From: Frigoribacterium sp. CG_9.8
GTDB lineage: Bacteria > Actinomycetota > Actinomycetes > Actinomycetales > Microbacteriaceae
DNA length: 64,000 bases
Reading direction: 5' to 3'
Assembly: GCF_015751965.1 (NCBI RefSeq)
Contig: NZ_JADOVH010000002.1
Location: 186,001 to 250,000 of the forward strand
How positions within the stretch are numbered: the stretch's first letter is position 1; the number at the start of each line of letters is the position of its first letter. The position numbers and the translations under genes were made by a program. Shown here in pieces: positions 16,865 to 26,188 of this stretch. A model generated the notes under the pieces. It saw only the letters and a list, made by a program, of their open reading frames with translations. It was not told the origin of the DNA and searched no databases.

Positions 16865-17799
16865 ACGCCCTCTCCGGGTGGGCGGTGCTGTGTGGGCTTG
16901 TGCTGGGCATCGGGCTCTGGTCGCTTGCTGGATTAGTTCCGCGGCTGAGCCGACCCCGGCTCGCCAGTCGCGTCGCACCCTATGTCGTCGACGTGTCAGC
17001 CGGCGCCCGCGAGTTGCTGTCCCGCCATACCGTCGATCCGCTTCCGGTGGTTGGAGCGCTGTTCGGCCCGGCATTCCAACGATTGCGTACTCTGCTCGGA
17101 TCGGTGCTCGGCGGTGGGGCGACCATCGAGATGCGCCTGCGCCAGTCATCCTCTTCCCTCACCGTCGAGGCCTTCCGATCACGCCAGTTGGGGTGGGGGA
17201 TCGGGGCGGCACTGCTCGGCTTGGCCGTACCGCTTGCGCTGGCACCCGTGCGACCGGTCTCTCCCGCCCTTATCGCAGCCATTGTGCTGGTTGCGGCGGC
17301 CTGCGGCATCGTGTTCTGTGACCGGATGCTACAGCGAGCGGCACAGAAACGTCTTGCTCGCATCGAAAGCGAACTGCCGACAGTACTGGAGTTCCTGACC
17401 CTCAGCCTCTCGGCAGGGGAGGGCATTCTCGATGCACTCCGGCGCGTTGGGCGGGTCAGCCATGGCGAGCTTGCCACCGAGTTCTCGGCGGTCGTGATGC
17501 GGGTGAACACCGGGGTGCCGCTCGCCGAATGTCTCAACGCCCTCGCCGCCGGGATGCGCCTGCCCTCGCTCACCCGCTGCATCGATCAGGTGACGGGCGC
17601 CCTCGAGCGCGGCACACCGCTCACCGAGGTGCTGAGAGCCCAGGCCCAGGATGCCAGGGACGATGCCAAGCGGGAATTGCTCGAAGTCGCAGGCAAAAAA
17701 GAGGTGGCAATGCTCGTGCCGCTGGTATTCCTGATCCTTCCGGTCACCATAATTTTCGCCATCTACCCGGGCATCTTCGTGCTGCAGTTCGGGCTGTGA
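16852..17799 (+). CDS. TadC-type type II secretion F domain protein
   Basis: 315 residues, the second platform protein. The T2SSF domain is at about 170-290 (LPTVLEFLTLSLSAGEGILDALRRVGRVSHGELATEFSAVV through DAKRELLEVAGKKEVAMLVPLVFLILPVTIIFAIYPG). The same frame is open from 16291, but the upstream part is only a shadow of tadB; ATG 16852 matches the TadC N-terminal membrane helix and follows GGAGGAG. TadB and TadC normally act as a heteromer above the CpaF hexamer. Confidence 0.9.
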   Translation: MVHLNALSGWAVLCGLVLGIGLWSLAGLVPRLSRPRLASRVAPYVVDVSAGARELLSRHTVDPLPVVGALFGPAFQRLRTLLGSVLGGGATIEMRLRQSSSSLTVEAFRSRQLGWGIGAALLGLAVPLALAPVRPVSPALIAAIVLVAAACGIVFCDRMLQRAAQKRLARIESELPTVLEFLTLSLSAGEGILDALRRVGRVSHGELATEFSAVVMRVNTGVPLAECLNALAAGMRLPSLTRCIDQVTGALERGTPLTEVLRAQAQDARDDAKRELLEVAGKKEVAMLVPLVFLILPVTIIFAIYPGIFVLQFGL

Positions 17800-17830
17800 G
17801 AGCGCATCACCACACGAAAGGAAATCCACC

Positions 17831-18007
17831 ATGAACGGGCACCGCAAAAGATTCGACTCCGCGATCCGCGATGAGCGGGGCGATGTTCCGGGCTGGGTGC
17901 TCATTACGCTCATGACTGCTGGCCTCGTCATCATCATCTGGGGACTCGCCGGTCCCGCGCTCAGCGCCGTCTTCGAGCAAGCCATCCAGCGCGTCACCGG
18001 CTTCTAA
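17831..18007 (+). CDS. Small single-span pilin-like protein of the tad locus
   Basis: 58 residues, starting MNGHRKRFDSAIRDERGDVP. A charged N-terminus with an RDERGD segment is followed by one hydrophobic helix (GWVLITLMTAGLVIIIWGLAG) and a short amphipathic tail. AAAGGAAA lies 7 bp before the ATG. Size and position, between tadC and tadE, suggest the Flp-type major pilin. However, the classical Flp processing site (G/x-x-x-x-x-E-Y) is absent, so it could instead be an anchor subunit. It is too short to stand out in ordinary ORF searches. Confidence 0.75.
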   Translation: MNGHRKRFDSAIRDERGDVPGWVLITLMTAGLVIIIWGLAGPALSAVFEQAIQRVTGF

Positions 18008-18024
18008 CGGGCCTGGTCAACACC

Positions 18025-18423
18025 GTGCACCGCCTGAGAGTGATCCTGCGTGAGGAGGCCGGCTCGGCCGTCGCCGAATTCGTGATGGTCGGCGCGCTGC
18101 TCACGGTGCTCACTCTCTCCGTCATTCAGCTCGGGCTGGCCCTGCACATCCGCAATACTGTGCTCGACGCGGCATCCGAGGGCGCCCGGTTTGCAGCTCT
18201 CGCCGACAGTTCGCTTGGGGAGGGGGTCGCTCGCTCGCGGGATTTGATCTCCTCTGCCATCGGCACCGGTTATGCGGGTGATGTGACTGCGACCTACGGA
18301 CGCTATCTCGGCCATCCGTCCGCAATCGTGACCGTGCGTACGCCGCTGCCACTCATCGGCCTGTTCGGCTTCGACGGTGCACTGGAGGTGTCCGGCCATG
18401 CGGCGGTGGAGACTCTTCCCTAG
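18025..18423 (+). CDS. TadE-like pseudopilin
   Basis: 132 residues from GTG 18025. The N-terminal pattern EEAGSAVAEFVMVGALLTVLTLSVIQLGLALHIRNTVLDAASEGARFAA is the TadE-like domain: a pseudopilin processing region (G-x4-E at GSAVAEF) and one membrane helix. It is a minor pilin of the Tad machine. It lies 17 bp after the small pilin-like gene and overlaps the next gene by 26 bp. Confidence 0.88.
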   Translation: MHRLRVILREEAGSAVAEFVMVGALLTVLTLSVIQLGLALHIRNTVLDAASEGARFAALADSSLGEGVARSRDLISSAIGTGYAGDVTATYGRYLGHPSAIVTVRTPLPLIGLFGFDGALEVSGHAAVETLP

Positions 18424-18865
18424 GGTGATGCGCGCTGACGACGGCACCGCGTCGCTCGAGTTCGTCACGGCCGGCATGATCCTGTTGCTTCCCATGGTCT
18501 ACCTCGTGCTGACGATGTCCGCGCTGCAGGCGGGGGCTCTCGCGGTGGAGGGCGCGGCCCGCCAGGCGGTGCGGGTCTACGCGCAGGCGCCCGACGCCCG
18601 GAGTGCCGAGGCCGAGGCTGCCCGGGCGATCCAATTCGCGCTCGCCGATTACGGAATCGACTCTTCGTCCGCATCAGTCTCGATCTCCTGCTCGCCCCTC
18701 GGTGCCGAGTGCCTTCGGCGCCGTGCCACTGTCACAATCACGGTCGGGGTGTCCGTCGGTCTGCCGCTCGTGCCCTCCGCTCTCACCGTCGGTGGGCCGC
18801 TGACCGTTGCGGTCGGGTCGACTGCAACGGAACAGGTCTCGCGGTTCTGGGGGGCGGGGCGATGA
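18398..18865 (+). CDS. Second TadE/TadF-like pseudopilin
   Basis: 155 residues from ATG 18398, which has GGAGG about 8 bp upstream (GTG 18377 is possible). RADDGTASLEFVTAGMILLLPMVYLVLTMSALQAGALAVEGAARQAVRVYAQ is again the TadE pattern: G-x4-E processing motif followed by a membrane helix. The extracytoplasmic part has two cysteines (ISCSPLGAECLRR) that could form a disulfide. It is part of the tad operon. Confidence 0.85.
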   Translation: MRRWRLFPRVMRADDGTASLEFVTAGMILLLPMVYLVLTMSALQAGALAVEGAARQAVRVYAQAPDARSAEAEAARAIQFALADYGIDSSSASVSISCSPLGAECLRRRATVTITVGVSVGLPLVPSALTVGGPLTVAVGSTATEQVSRFWGAGR

Positions 18866-18884
18866 GCATCGGGTGGGGGCCACA

Positions 18885-19331
18885 ATGACGTCACCGCTGG
18901 AGCGACTTAAGAGGGAGGATGGATCCCTCTTGCCGCTCACAATCTTCTATGGTTTCCTCTCGCTGGTGCTCATCCTGCTCGTCGTTGCTGCGACATCCCT
19001 CTACCTCGAGCGCAAGCGTCTGTTCACACTTGCGGATGGTGCAGCGCTGGTCGGTGCGGAGGCATTCGATCTCGACGAGGTGTCGATGACCGCTGGCGGT
19101 CCCCGCCCGACCCTGCAATCGGAGCACGTGCGCTCGGCCGTCGAGGAGTACCTCGACGCTGTCCCGCGCGGGCGGTTCGAGTCTCTGAGATTGGAGTCGG
19201 CCAGTGCGACCGACGGCCGAAGCGCAACCGTCGAGCTCTCGGCCTATTGGCGCCCGCCGGTGCTGTCCCTGCTGTTGCCTGAAGGCATCCGCCTCGACGT
19301 CTCCGCGGTGGGCCGGTCAGTGTTCGGGTGA
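18885..19331 (+). CDS. TadG-like pilus-associated protein
   Basis: 148 residues from ATG 18885 (GTG 18873 possible). REDGSLLPLTIFYGFLSLVLILLVVAATSLYLERKRLFTLADGAALVGAEAF matches the putative Flp pilus-assembly TadE/G-like N-terminal region: one helix, then LADGAAL. It lacks the long von Willebrand-type domain of full TadG. It is the last gene of the tad cluster; 19 bp after its stop begins copy 2 of the 56-bp palindrome. Confidence 0.85.
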   Translation: MTSPLERLKREDGSLLPLTIFYGFLSLVLILLVVAATSLYLERKRLFTLADGAALVGAEAFDLDEVSMTAGGPRPTLQSEHVRSAVEEYLDAVPRGRFESLRLESASATDGRSATVELSAYWRPPVLSLLLPEGIRLDVSAVGRSVFG

Positions 19332-19350
19332 TCCACAGCGCCGTCCGCAG

Positions 19351-19406
19351 CTCGGGTGTCACGTTCACAGGTACCGACGGGGTGTAGGCCTGCGAAGTTG
19401 ACCCCC
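19351..19406. repeat. 56-bp dispersed palindromic element, copy 2 (3' of tad locus)
   Basis: Same orientation and length as copy 1, with 10 substitutions and no gaps; the right half (GCCTGCGAAGTTGACCCC) is identical. It lies between the convergent tadG-like and LysE genes, so with copy 1 it brackets the tad locus in direct orientation. Confidence 0.85.
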
Positions 19407-19417
19407 GCGGAGGAAAA

Positions 19418-20059
19418 TTATGCCGAGTCGCTGCCCACGAATAGCACCGCGGCACCGAGCACGATCATGATGACACCACCCACTGCACCCAACCGCCCGA
19501 TGCGGTGTGGAGAGCGGACGAACCACTCGCGCGCCGCACCAGCGACGAGTGCCCAGACACTGTCGCTGACCAGCGCGATCGCCACGAAGACCGCGCCAAG
19601 AATGGCGAGTTGCAGGGGGATGCCACCCCTCGGGTAGTCCACGAACTGTGGGAGCACCGCTACCAGGAAGACGATGGTCTTGGGGTTCGAGACCCCGACG
19701 ACGAAGCCCTCGGCGAGCATCCGCCCGGTGCCGAGTGGCCGGCGCGATCGGCCAGATTCGGTGTGAACGTCGTTGCGATGACGGATCGCTTGAACCCCGA
19801 GGAACACCAGGTAAAGCGCACCGACGATCTTGATCGCGGTAAACAGCACGACGGACTGCTCCACGATCACTCCGACTCCAAGAGCCACGGCGGCGGCGAT
19901 CACCAGGGCTCCCGCGGCATTGCCTGCAACGGACACGAGTCCGCCGATTCTGCCGAGTGCGAGCGAACGACCGATCACAAACAGCATGCTCGGACCGGGG
20001 ATGATCATGAGGCCGAGCGCGGCAAGCGCGAAGGTGAGAACGTTGCCGACCGGAATCAT
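19418..20059 (-). CDS. LysE/RhtB family amino-acid exporter
   Basis: 213 residues, the usual length, with about six membrane helices. The N-terminal PGPSMLFVIGRSLALGRIGGLVSVAGNAAGAL is the LysE signature (P-G-P and the G-x3-G-x2-G-x3-G run). Members export basic amino acids, homoserine or threonine. No divergent LysG/ArgP-type regulator is present, so the substrate is open. It converges with the tad operon. Confidence 0.9.
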   Translation of the reverse strand: MIPVGNVLTFALAALGLMIIPGPSMLFVIGRSLALGRIGGLVSVAGNAAGALVIAAAVALGVGVIVEQSVVLFTAIKIVGALYLVFLGVQAIRHRNDVHTESGRSRRPLGTGRMLAEGFVVGVSNPKTIVFLVAVLPQFVDYPRGGIPLQLAILGAVFVAIALVSDSVWALVAGAAREWFVRSPHRIGRLGAVGGVIMIVLGAAVLFVGSDSA

Positions 20060-20129
20060 GCTGAGAGCTTAGAGGGACGGGCGCCACGAGGTGCGCGACG
20101 GGATGACGGCTGGGGTACTGTCGGTATTT

Positions 20130-21308
20130 ATGGAGGATGGGCACGGACACGCCGCGAGCACAGACTCTGCTCCGGCTGGTGTCATCTGGGATGTGCTGGT
20201 GGTCGGAGCCGGGCCAGCCGGGTCATCCGCTGCCCGCGTCGCTGCCGAGGGTGGGGCATCCGTTCTGCTTGTGGATCGCGCCCGGTTTCCACGCTACAAG
20301 ACCTGCGGTGGTGGACTCATTGGCCTCTCGCTCGCCTACCTTCCGGCCTCGGTCCTGCCGACCGTGGAGCCGCAGGTGCGTGAGGTGCGATTCTCGCTGC
20401 GCGGCGGTAGACCTAAGTCCTTTTCCCGCAGCCTGCCGTTTCTCGCGCTGATGCAACGGGAAAAATTCGACGATGCTCTGATGAAGGCGGCCGTAGCCGT
20501 TGGTGTGCGATTCGAAGAATCTGTCGTCGTCAAAGCGGTTCAGGAGGCGGATGGGCTCGTCACTGTGACAACGGATGGCGCCTCCCTGCACGCTCGTATT
20601 GTCATCGGCGCGGATGGAACGAGCGGCCGGATCGGACGTTACGTCGGCGTTCAGAATCGCGGCACCGACCTCGCCCTCGAGGTGGAACTCACCCGAACAC
20701 CCGAGTCGCCGGCGTATGACGGTGCCATCGCATTCGACTGGGGCACCGCTCCCGGGAGCTACGCCTGGGTCTTTCCCAAGGATGAGGTGCTCACCGTTGG
20801 CGTGATCCAGGCGCGGGGGGAGCCGCAGCAGACTCACGATTACCTCGACCGCTGGCTGCGCACCACCGGGCTCGAGGCGCACGCGGTAGAGCGGTCGAGC
20901 GGTCACCTCACCCAGTGGAGAGCGCCGGATTCGCCTCTGCACCGTGGTTCCGTGCTGGTGGCAGGGGATGCCGCGGGCCTTCTCGACCCGTGGACACGAG
21001 AGGGTCTCTCCTACGCGCTGCGCTCCGGATGTTGGGCCGGTGAGGCTGCGGCGGATGCGACCCGCGGCAGTGACCGTGCCATCGCCGAGTACAGCCGAAG
21101 GATTCTCGCGCAGCTCGATCCGGACATCCGTGCGGGGGAGCGACTGCTGCGGTTCTTCGAGCGCTACCCCCGACTCGTGCATCTCGCATTGGCATATACC
21201 AGTACAGGCATGAGACTGTTTCTTGCGGTCTGCGACGGCACGAAGACGCTGGGTGGCATCCTGTCTCACCGGCTGCTCGGCCGGGCACTTCGGGTGCTGG
21301 GCTCGTGA
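20130..21308 (+). CDS. Geranylgeranyl-reductase-family FAD flavoprotein
   Basis: 392 residues. The Rossmann motif VVGAGPAGSSAARVAAEGG (about 21-39), the YKTCGGGL segment of the GGR/ChlP family and VLVAGDAAGLLDPWTREGLSYALRSG mark it as a prenyl-reducing flavoprotein. In actinobacteria relatives include MenJ, which saturates the menaquinone side chain. Archaeal relatives reduce lipid chains. ATG 20130 is chosen; in-frame starts at 20091 and 20103 precede it. It overlaps the J-domain gene by 4 bp. Confidence 0.85.
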   Translation: MEDGHGHAASTDSAPAGVIWDVLVVGAGPAGSSAARVAAEGGASVLLVDRARFPRYKTCGGGLIGLSLAYLPASVLPTVEPQVREVRFSLRGGRPKSFSRSLPFLALMQREKFDDALMKAAVAVGVRFEESVVVKAVQEADGLVTVTTDGASLHARIVIGADGTSGRIGRYVGVQNRGTDLALEVELTRTPESPAYDGAIAFDWGTAPGSYAWVFPKDEVLTVGVIQARGEPQQTHDYLDRWLRTTGLEAHAVERSSGHLTQWRAPDSPLHRGSVLVAGDAAGLLDPWTREGLSYALRSGCWAGEAAADATRGSDRAIAEYSRRILAQLDPDIRAGERLLRFFERYPRLVHLALAYTSTGMRLFLAVCDGTKTLGGILSHRLLGRALRVLGS

Positions 21309-21931
21309 CCTCGGCCGAGGCAGCCCGCCTGCTCGGAGTGAGCGAAAATGGCACGCCAGCGGAGATCGAACGCGCCTTCAAGCAGCGGGCGCGGATGTCG
21401 CATCCCGATCGTCTGACGGGAGCCACTGCCGCGGAATCGCGGGCGGCGTCCTCCGAGTTCATCCGGGTCACCGAAGCGCGCAACCTTCTCCTGAAAATGG
21501 CCGCGGAACGGGTCGACACAGGCAGTGATGCCAGTGCCAGTGCCGGTGCCGGTCTGCCCGCTCCGCGCATCACCGAGTCTCTCGTCTACACCTCGGGTCC
21601 CACTCCTCGCAGCTTTCCGCGTCGCAGCGGCGCAACGCTGATTTGGACCTTCCTGCTCGTGGTTGCGAGCGTCTTTTGCTTCCTCGGGGGCACCCTGCCG
21701 CTCTCCCCGTGGAATCTGCTTTTGCTTGTGCCTCTTAATATCTTCGCGATCGCCTTTGCGCGCACCAGTCGGCATGGTGCTTTTGTCGGCACCCTTATAT
21801 TCGGAAGTGTCAATGCCGCCGTTGCACTGGCGATCGCTTCCTTCGGGTCGCTGGTCGCGCTGGAGATCTTGCTCGCACCGGTCATCGCCCTCGTGGTGAT
21901 CGGACGAAGCCGCCTGCGCAGATTCGTTTGA
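21305..21931 (+). CDS. J-domain membrane protein
   Basis: 208 residues. The N-terminal 65 residues form a J domain with an intact HPD (KQRARMSHPDRLTG), so it should stimulate a DnaK ATPase. The central region is low-complexity. The C-terminal 90 residues carry about four closely packed hydrophobic segments. It has neither the Gly/Phe region nor the zinc fingers of DnaJ. Overlap with the prenyl reductase gene suggests co-expression and perhaps recruitment of Hsp70 to that membrane-associated enzyme, which is an inference. Confidence 0.8.
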   Translation: MTSAEAARLLGVSENGTPAEIERAFKQRARMSHPDRLTGATAAESRAASSEFIRVTEARNLLLKMAAERVDTGSDASASAGAGLPAPRITESLVYTSGPTPRSFPRRSGATLIWTFLLVVASVFCFLGGTLPLSPWNLLLLVPLNIFAIAFARTSRHGAFVGTLIFGSVNAAVALAIASFGSLVALEILLAPVIALVVIGRSRLRRFV

Positions 21932-21981
21932 GGGCGAGTCTCAAGAGGCTGCGCGGCAGGTAGCGCGGTGGTCAGCGGTGG

Positions 21982-23226
21982 TCAGCGCGGCCGACGTGGG
22001 GCGTAGCGCGGCACATAGCGAAGAAGCACGCCAGCACCGATGAGGCCGACGACACCGAGCACGCCGCTGGCAAACGCAATCGAGACCGCGGCCGTCAGCG
22101 CGGAGAGTGCGAGGGGGGAGACTGCGCTTCCGGCATCACCGGTGAACCGCCACGCGCCGAGGAATGGGGCCGGATTCCGCTGGTCGGCGAGGTCAGCGCC
22201 GAGGGTCATCAGGATGCCGCTTCCGAGCCCGTTGGCGAACGACATGAAGATCGCGGATGCGATAAACCACGGCACGGCTGTCTTGAGGTCATGGGTGAAC
22301 GCGAGCACGAGGTGTCCGGTGCCGAGACCGATCATCGACGGTAGGGCGCTCCACAGTCTGCCAAAGCGGTCCATGATCTGCCCGCTGGCATAGAACAGAC
22401 CGAAGTCGATGGCTCCCGCCGCCCCGATGATCAGGGCGGTCTGGGCATCCGGTATCCCGATGCTCACTGCCCACAGTGGCAGGATCACCTGGCGGCTCGC
22501 CCGCATCGCACCGATCAGCGCCGCACCGGTGCCGAGGCGCGCCAGCACCGATCGGGACCCCCAGATGGTGCGGAACAAGCCCGTCGGTTCGGCAGTCCTT
22601 ATCCCCGCCCCTGCCTGCTTGAGCGCGGCTGCTGATCGGGTCGCGATTGGTGTGGCGGGATCGCGCAGCAAGAGCAGTGACACCGCGGCAGCAACGCAGC
22701 AGGCGATGTGCACCCAGAAAACCGACTGCGTCGAACCGGTGAGGTGGATCACGGCCGCGGCCACAAATGGGCCGATGAAATACCCGAGCCGGAAGCTACC
22801 GCCGAGGGTTGCCAGCGCTCGAGCGCGAAAGGCACGTGGCACGAAACTCGTCATGAACGCGTGCCGGGCGAGCGCGAAGACCGCGGTGGAGAGTCCGATG
22901 GCGAAGATGCCGAGCCCCAAGACCCACGGATTCGGGGCGGTGAGGGCCGTGACCAGGCCCACAATCGACAGCAGTGCCGCGTAGATCATCGCGGTGCGTT
23001 CCCCGATGCGGCTCACGATCCATCCACTCGGGATGTCGCCGAACAACTCTCCGAGAAGGATCATCGAGGCGATCACACCGGCGATGGCCAGCGACGCACC
23101 GAGGTTGTCAGCCACCTGCGGAATGATGGGGATTATTGCGCCCTCACCCACCGAGAACAGGAGGGTGGGCACGATCGCTGGCAGCGCTATCGTCCGGAAA
23201 CTGAAGTCCTCCGGGCTGCTACTCAT
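21982..23226 (-). CDS. MFS transporter
   Basis: 414 residues with twelve predicted helices. LGELFGDIPSGWIVSRIGERTAMIYAAL is the loop 2-3 MFS signature. It looks like a DHA1-type drug or metabolite exporter. Single gene, divergent from prfB with about 59 bp between starts. Substrate unknown. Confidence 0.88.
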   Translation of the reverse strand: MSSSPEDFSFRTIALPAIVPTLLFSVGEGAIIPIIPQVADNLGASLAIAGVIASMILLGELFGDIPSGWIVSRIGERTAMIYAALLSIVGLVTALTAPNPWVLGLGIFAIGLSTAVFALARHAFMTSFVPRAFRARALATLGGSFRLGYFIGPFVAAAVIHLTGSTQSVFWVHIACCVAAAVSLLLLRDPATPIATRSAAALKQAGAGIRTAEPTGLFRTIWGSRSVLARLGTGAALIGAMRASRQVILPLWAVSIGIPDAQTALIIGAAGAIDFGLFYASGQIMDRFGRLWSALPSMIGLGTGHLVLAFTHDLKTAVPWFIASAIFMSFANGLGSGILMTLGADLADQRNPAPFLGAWRFTGDAGSAVSPLALSALTAAVSIAFASGVLGVVGLIGAGVLLRYVPRYAPRRPR

Positions 23227-23285
23227 CGGGGTCGAGGCTACTCGCTCAGGGCGCGAAGGCCCGCACCCGGTAGTCTTTGGAAGAT

Positions 23286-24395
23286 ATGGACGAGCTTGAT
23301 TTTTCTGAACAGATCACCGCGCTGCGCTCGACCTTCGCGGACATCCGCGCCGTCGTCGGAGTGGAGAAACTCGAGCGCGAGATCGCGGACCTGAGCGAGC
23401 AGGCCGGTGTGCCCGACCTCTGGGATGACACAGATAAGGCGCAGAAGATCACCTCCGATCTGAGCCACCGGCAGGCGGAACTGGCCAAGATCGTGAGCAT
23501 CCAGAGCCGTCTCGATGACCTCGAGATCATGGTGGAGCTCGCCAACGAGGAGGCGGATGCCTCGGCTGCAGCCGACGCGCAGACCGAGCTCACGAGCATT
23601 CAGAAGCTCCTGGGAGAGCTGGAAGTGCAGACGCTGCTCAACGGTGAGTTCGATTCGCGCGCCGCCGTCGTCACCATCCGCGCCGGAGCCGGGGGAGTGG
23701 ATGCCTCGGACTTCGCGGAGATGCTGATGCGTATGTACCTCCGCTGGGCAGAGCAGCACAACTATCCCGCGAAGGTACTCGACACCAGCTACGCGGAAGA
23801 AGCCGGTATTAAGTCGACCACCATCGAGGTCGATGCGCCCTACGCCTTCGGCACGATGAGTGTCGAAGCCGGTACCCATCGACTCGTACGGATGAGCCCG
23901 TTCAACTCTGCCGGCAAGCGCCAGACCAGCTTTGCGGCGGTGGAAGTCATTCCGCTGATCGAGACCACCGATGTCATCGAAGTGCCGGAGGGGGACATCC
24001 GCGTCGATGTCTTCCGCTCGAGTGGACCGGGTGGCCAGTCGGTGAACACCACCGACTCGGCGGTGCGCATCACCCACATTCCCACCGGCACAGTGGTGTC
24101 GATGCAGAACGAGAAGTCTCAGATCCAGAACCGTGCCGCCGCGATGCGCGTGCTGCAGTCGAGGCTGCTATTGATCGAGCGGGAGCGCGAGGCAGCGCAG
24201 AAGAAGGAGCTCGCCGGGGTGATCACCGCGAGCTGGGGCGACCAGATGCGCAGCTACGTGCTTGCGCCGTACCAGATGGTGAAGGATCTGCGCACCGACT
24301 ACGAGGTCAACAATCCCACCGCGGTCTTCGACGGTGACCTCGATGGCTTCATCAGCGCCGGCATCAAGTGGCGCAAGCGCGACCAGAGCGAATAA
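23286..24395 (+). CDS. prfB: Peptide chain release factor 2
   Basis: 369 residues. It releases the nascent chain at UGA and UAA stops. The stop-recognition tripeptide SPF is at 204-206 and the catalytic GGQ at 249-251 ([15 protein letters not shown]). The reading frame is continuous: the programmed +1 frameshift found in many bacterial prfB genes is absent, as is usual in actinobacteria. ATG 23286 is used; TTG 23277 is in frame. It is followed by ftsEX, the standard actinobacterial order. Confidence 0.97.
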   Translation: MDELDFSEQITALRSTFADIRAVVGVEKLEREIADLSEQAGVPDLWDDTDKAQKITSDLSHRQAELAKIVSIQSRLDDLEIMVELANEEADASAAADAQTELTSIQKLLGELEVQTLLNGEFDSRAAVVTIRAGAGGVDASDFAEMLMRMYLRWAEQHNYPAKVLDTSYAEEAGIKSTTIEVDAPYAFGTMSVEAGTHRLVRMSPFNSAGKRQTSFAAVEVIPLIETTDVIEVPEGDIRVDVFRSSGPGGQSVNTTDSAVRITHIPTGTVVSMQNEKSQIQNRAAAMRVLQSRLLLIEREREAAQKKELAGVITASWGDQMRSYVLAPYQMVKDLRTDYEVNNPTAVFDGDLDGFISAGIKWRKRDQSE

Positions 24396-24474
24396 CGAAA
24401 TTTTATGAGAGTCGCGGCATCTGGCCTGTCGCTCTTCCTCATTTGCCGAGTACGTCCTTAGAGTCGGAGGCGTC

Positions 24475-25245
24475 ATGATTCGGTTTGATCACATAACCAA
24501 GCTCTACAAGGGGAACGCACGCCCGGCGCTCAATGCGGTGACGCTTGAGATCCTTCGCGGCGAATTCGTCTTCCTCGTTGGAGCGTCCGGCAGCGGCAAG
24601 TCCAGTTTCCTGCGCCTCGTGCTCAAGGAGGAGAACCCCTCACAGGGGCAGATCCATGTGCTCGGGCAGAACCTCGGACAGCTCACCAGCCGAAAAGTGC
24701 CGTACTTCCGGCGCAACCTCGGGGTGGTGTTCCAGGATTTTCGGCTCCTCCCGCAGAAAAACGTCTTCGACAACGTTGCCTTCAGCCTCCAAGTGATCGG
24801 CAAGTCGAAGGGCTTCATTCAGGAGGCGGTACCGGACGTCCTCAAGATGGTGGGTCTCGCCGGCAAGACCAATCGGCTTCCCCACGAACTCTCCGGTGGT
24901 GAGCAGCAGCGGGTGGCCATCGCCCGGGCAATCGTGAACAAGCCCGCAATCCTGCTGGCGGATGAGCCGACCGGAAACCTTGACCCCTCGACATCCGCGG
25001 GCATCATGACTCTTCTCGAGCGCATCAGCCAGAGCGGAACCACCGTGATCATGGCAACGCATGACGCGGGCATCGTCGACCAGATGCAGCGTCGCGTCAT
25101 CGAACTGGTCAGTGGCCAGATTGTGCGCGATGAGCGCCAGGGTGGCTACCAGACCCAGAATATTCCTCTGCAGGGCTTCGGCCCGGCATCCGTTGCGCGG
25201 TCCGATCTCGGTATTGCCGGGCAGGCCGACGAGGTGGGGCGATGA
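24475..25245 (+). CDS. ftsE: Cell-division ATP-binding protein FtsE
   Basis: 256 residues. Walker [10 protein letters not shown] has lysine 42; signature [14 protein letters not shown] and Walker [15 protein letters not shown] follow. FtsEX does not transport; it relays ATP hydrolysis to peptidoglycan hydrolases (NlpC/P60 or RipC type in actinobacteria) at the septum. The C-terminal 35 residues form an extension beyond the ABC fold. GGAGG lies 5 bp upstream of the ATG, and the stop overlaps ftsX by 4 bp. Confidence 0.97.
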   Translation: MIRFDHITKLYKGNARPALNAVTLEILRGEFVFLVGASGSGKSSFLRLVLKEENPSQGQIHVLGQNLGQLTSRKVPYFRRNLGVVFQDFRLLPQKNVFDNVAFSLQVIGKSKGFIQEAVPDVLKMVGLAGKTNRLPHELSGGEQQRVAIARAIVNKPAILLADEPTGNLDPSTSAGIMTLLERISQSGTTVIMATHDAGIVDQMQRRVIELVSGQIVRDERQGGYQTQNIPLQGFGPASVARSDLGIAGQADEVGR

Positions 25246-26156
25246 GGTTCGGCCTGATCATGTCGGAGGTGGGCAGCGGTCTGCGACGCAACATTTCGAT
25301 GGTCGTTTCGGTCGTGCTCGTCACTTTCATCTCGCTCACCTTCGTGGGCGCTGCGATCCTGTTGCAGTTTCAGATCGGGCAGATGAAGGGCTACTGGAAC
25401 GACCGGGCGCAGGTGTCTGTCTACATGTGCACCGACTCCTCGACCGCGGGACAGTGCAATCTGGTCGAGGCGACCAAGGCCCAGAAGGCGGGGGTCGAAG
25501 CCCAACTCAAGTCTCCGGCGCTCGGTGACCTGATCAAGTCCGTCACCTTCGAGAACCACGACCAGGTCTATAAGAACTACAAGACCTATTTCAAAGACAC
25601 GACCGGTGCAGATTTCATCACCCCGGCCTTCCTGTCGGAGACCTTCTCGATCAACCTCAAAGACCCGTCGAAGGCGGATGTCATCCGCGAGAGTGTCGCG
25701 AGTCTTGCCGGGGTCGAACAGGTCGTCGACCAACGCAAATACCTCGATCCTATTTTTGCTGCTCTCAATGCGGCAAGCCTCACCGCGGTCAGCATTGCCA
25801 TGCTGATGCTCGTCGCTGCCGTGCTGCTCATCGCCACGACCATCCGCCTGTCCGCCTTCTCGAGACGGAGAGAGTTGGGGATCATGCGCCTCGTGGGGGC
25901 GTCGAACCGCTTCATCCAGACGCCATTCATTCTGGAGGGGGTGATTGCCGCGCTGATCGGATCGGTTCTCGCAAGCCTCGCAGTGGTGTCGATCGTGCGG
26001 TTCTTTGTGCAGGGATACCTCGGCAGCCAGTCGCTTGACACCCCGTTTATCGGCATGTCCGAGGCCTATGTCGTCGTGCCGATCCTGCTTGTGGTTGGCG
26101 CCGTTCTTGCGGCGACATCAGCGTCTTTCGCGATTAGCCGGTATCTGAAGGTCTAA
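25242..26156 (+). CDS. ftsX: Cell-division protein FtsX
   Basis: 304 residues. One helix at about 20-42, an extracytoplasmic domain (about 45-175) containing two cysteines ([11 protein letters not shown]), then three C-terminal helices with [26 protein letters not shown], the FtsX coupling loop. It forms a complex with FtsE and activates cell-wall hydrolases outside. In most actinobacteria smpB follows at once; here about 2.9 kb is inserted between them. Confidence 0.96.
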   Translation: MRFGLIMSEVGSGLRRNISMVVSVVLVTFISLTFVGAAILLQFQIGQMKGYWNDRAQVSVYMCTDSSTAGQCNLVEATKAQKAGVEAQLKSPALGDLIKSVTFENHDQVYKNYKTYFKDTTGADFITPAFLSETFSINLKDPSKADVIRESVASLAGVEQVVDQRKYLDPIFAALNAASLTAVSIAMLMLVAAVLLIATTIRLSAFSRRRELGIMRLVGASNRFIQTPFILEGVIAALIGSVLASLAVVSIVRFFVQGYLGSQSLDTPFIGMSEAYVVVPILLVVGAVLAATSASFAISRYLKV

Positions 26157-26173
26157 ACCGAACTCCCGCAGCG

Positions 26174-26188
26174 CCGTGACGGTCACGG
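26174..26188. promoter_or_regulatory. 15-bp perfect palindrome in the ftsX-cstA gap
   Basis: CCGTGAC-G-GTCACGG lies 18 bp after the ftsX stop; a second small dyad (CCACCC 26226-26231 with GGGTGG 26240-26245) follows. They could end ftsX transcription or bind a regulator of cstA; neither matches a site I can name. Confidence 0.35.

Noticed and set aside
23286-24395. Programmed frameshift in prfB
   Set aside because: The frame is continuous from MDELDFSEQ to the stop; no in-frame UGA near codon 25, as usual for actinobacteria.
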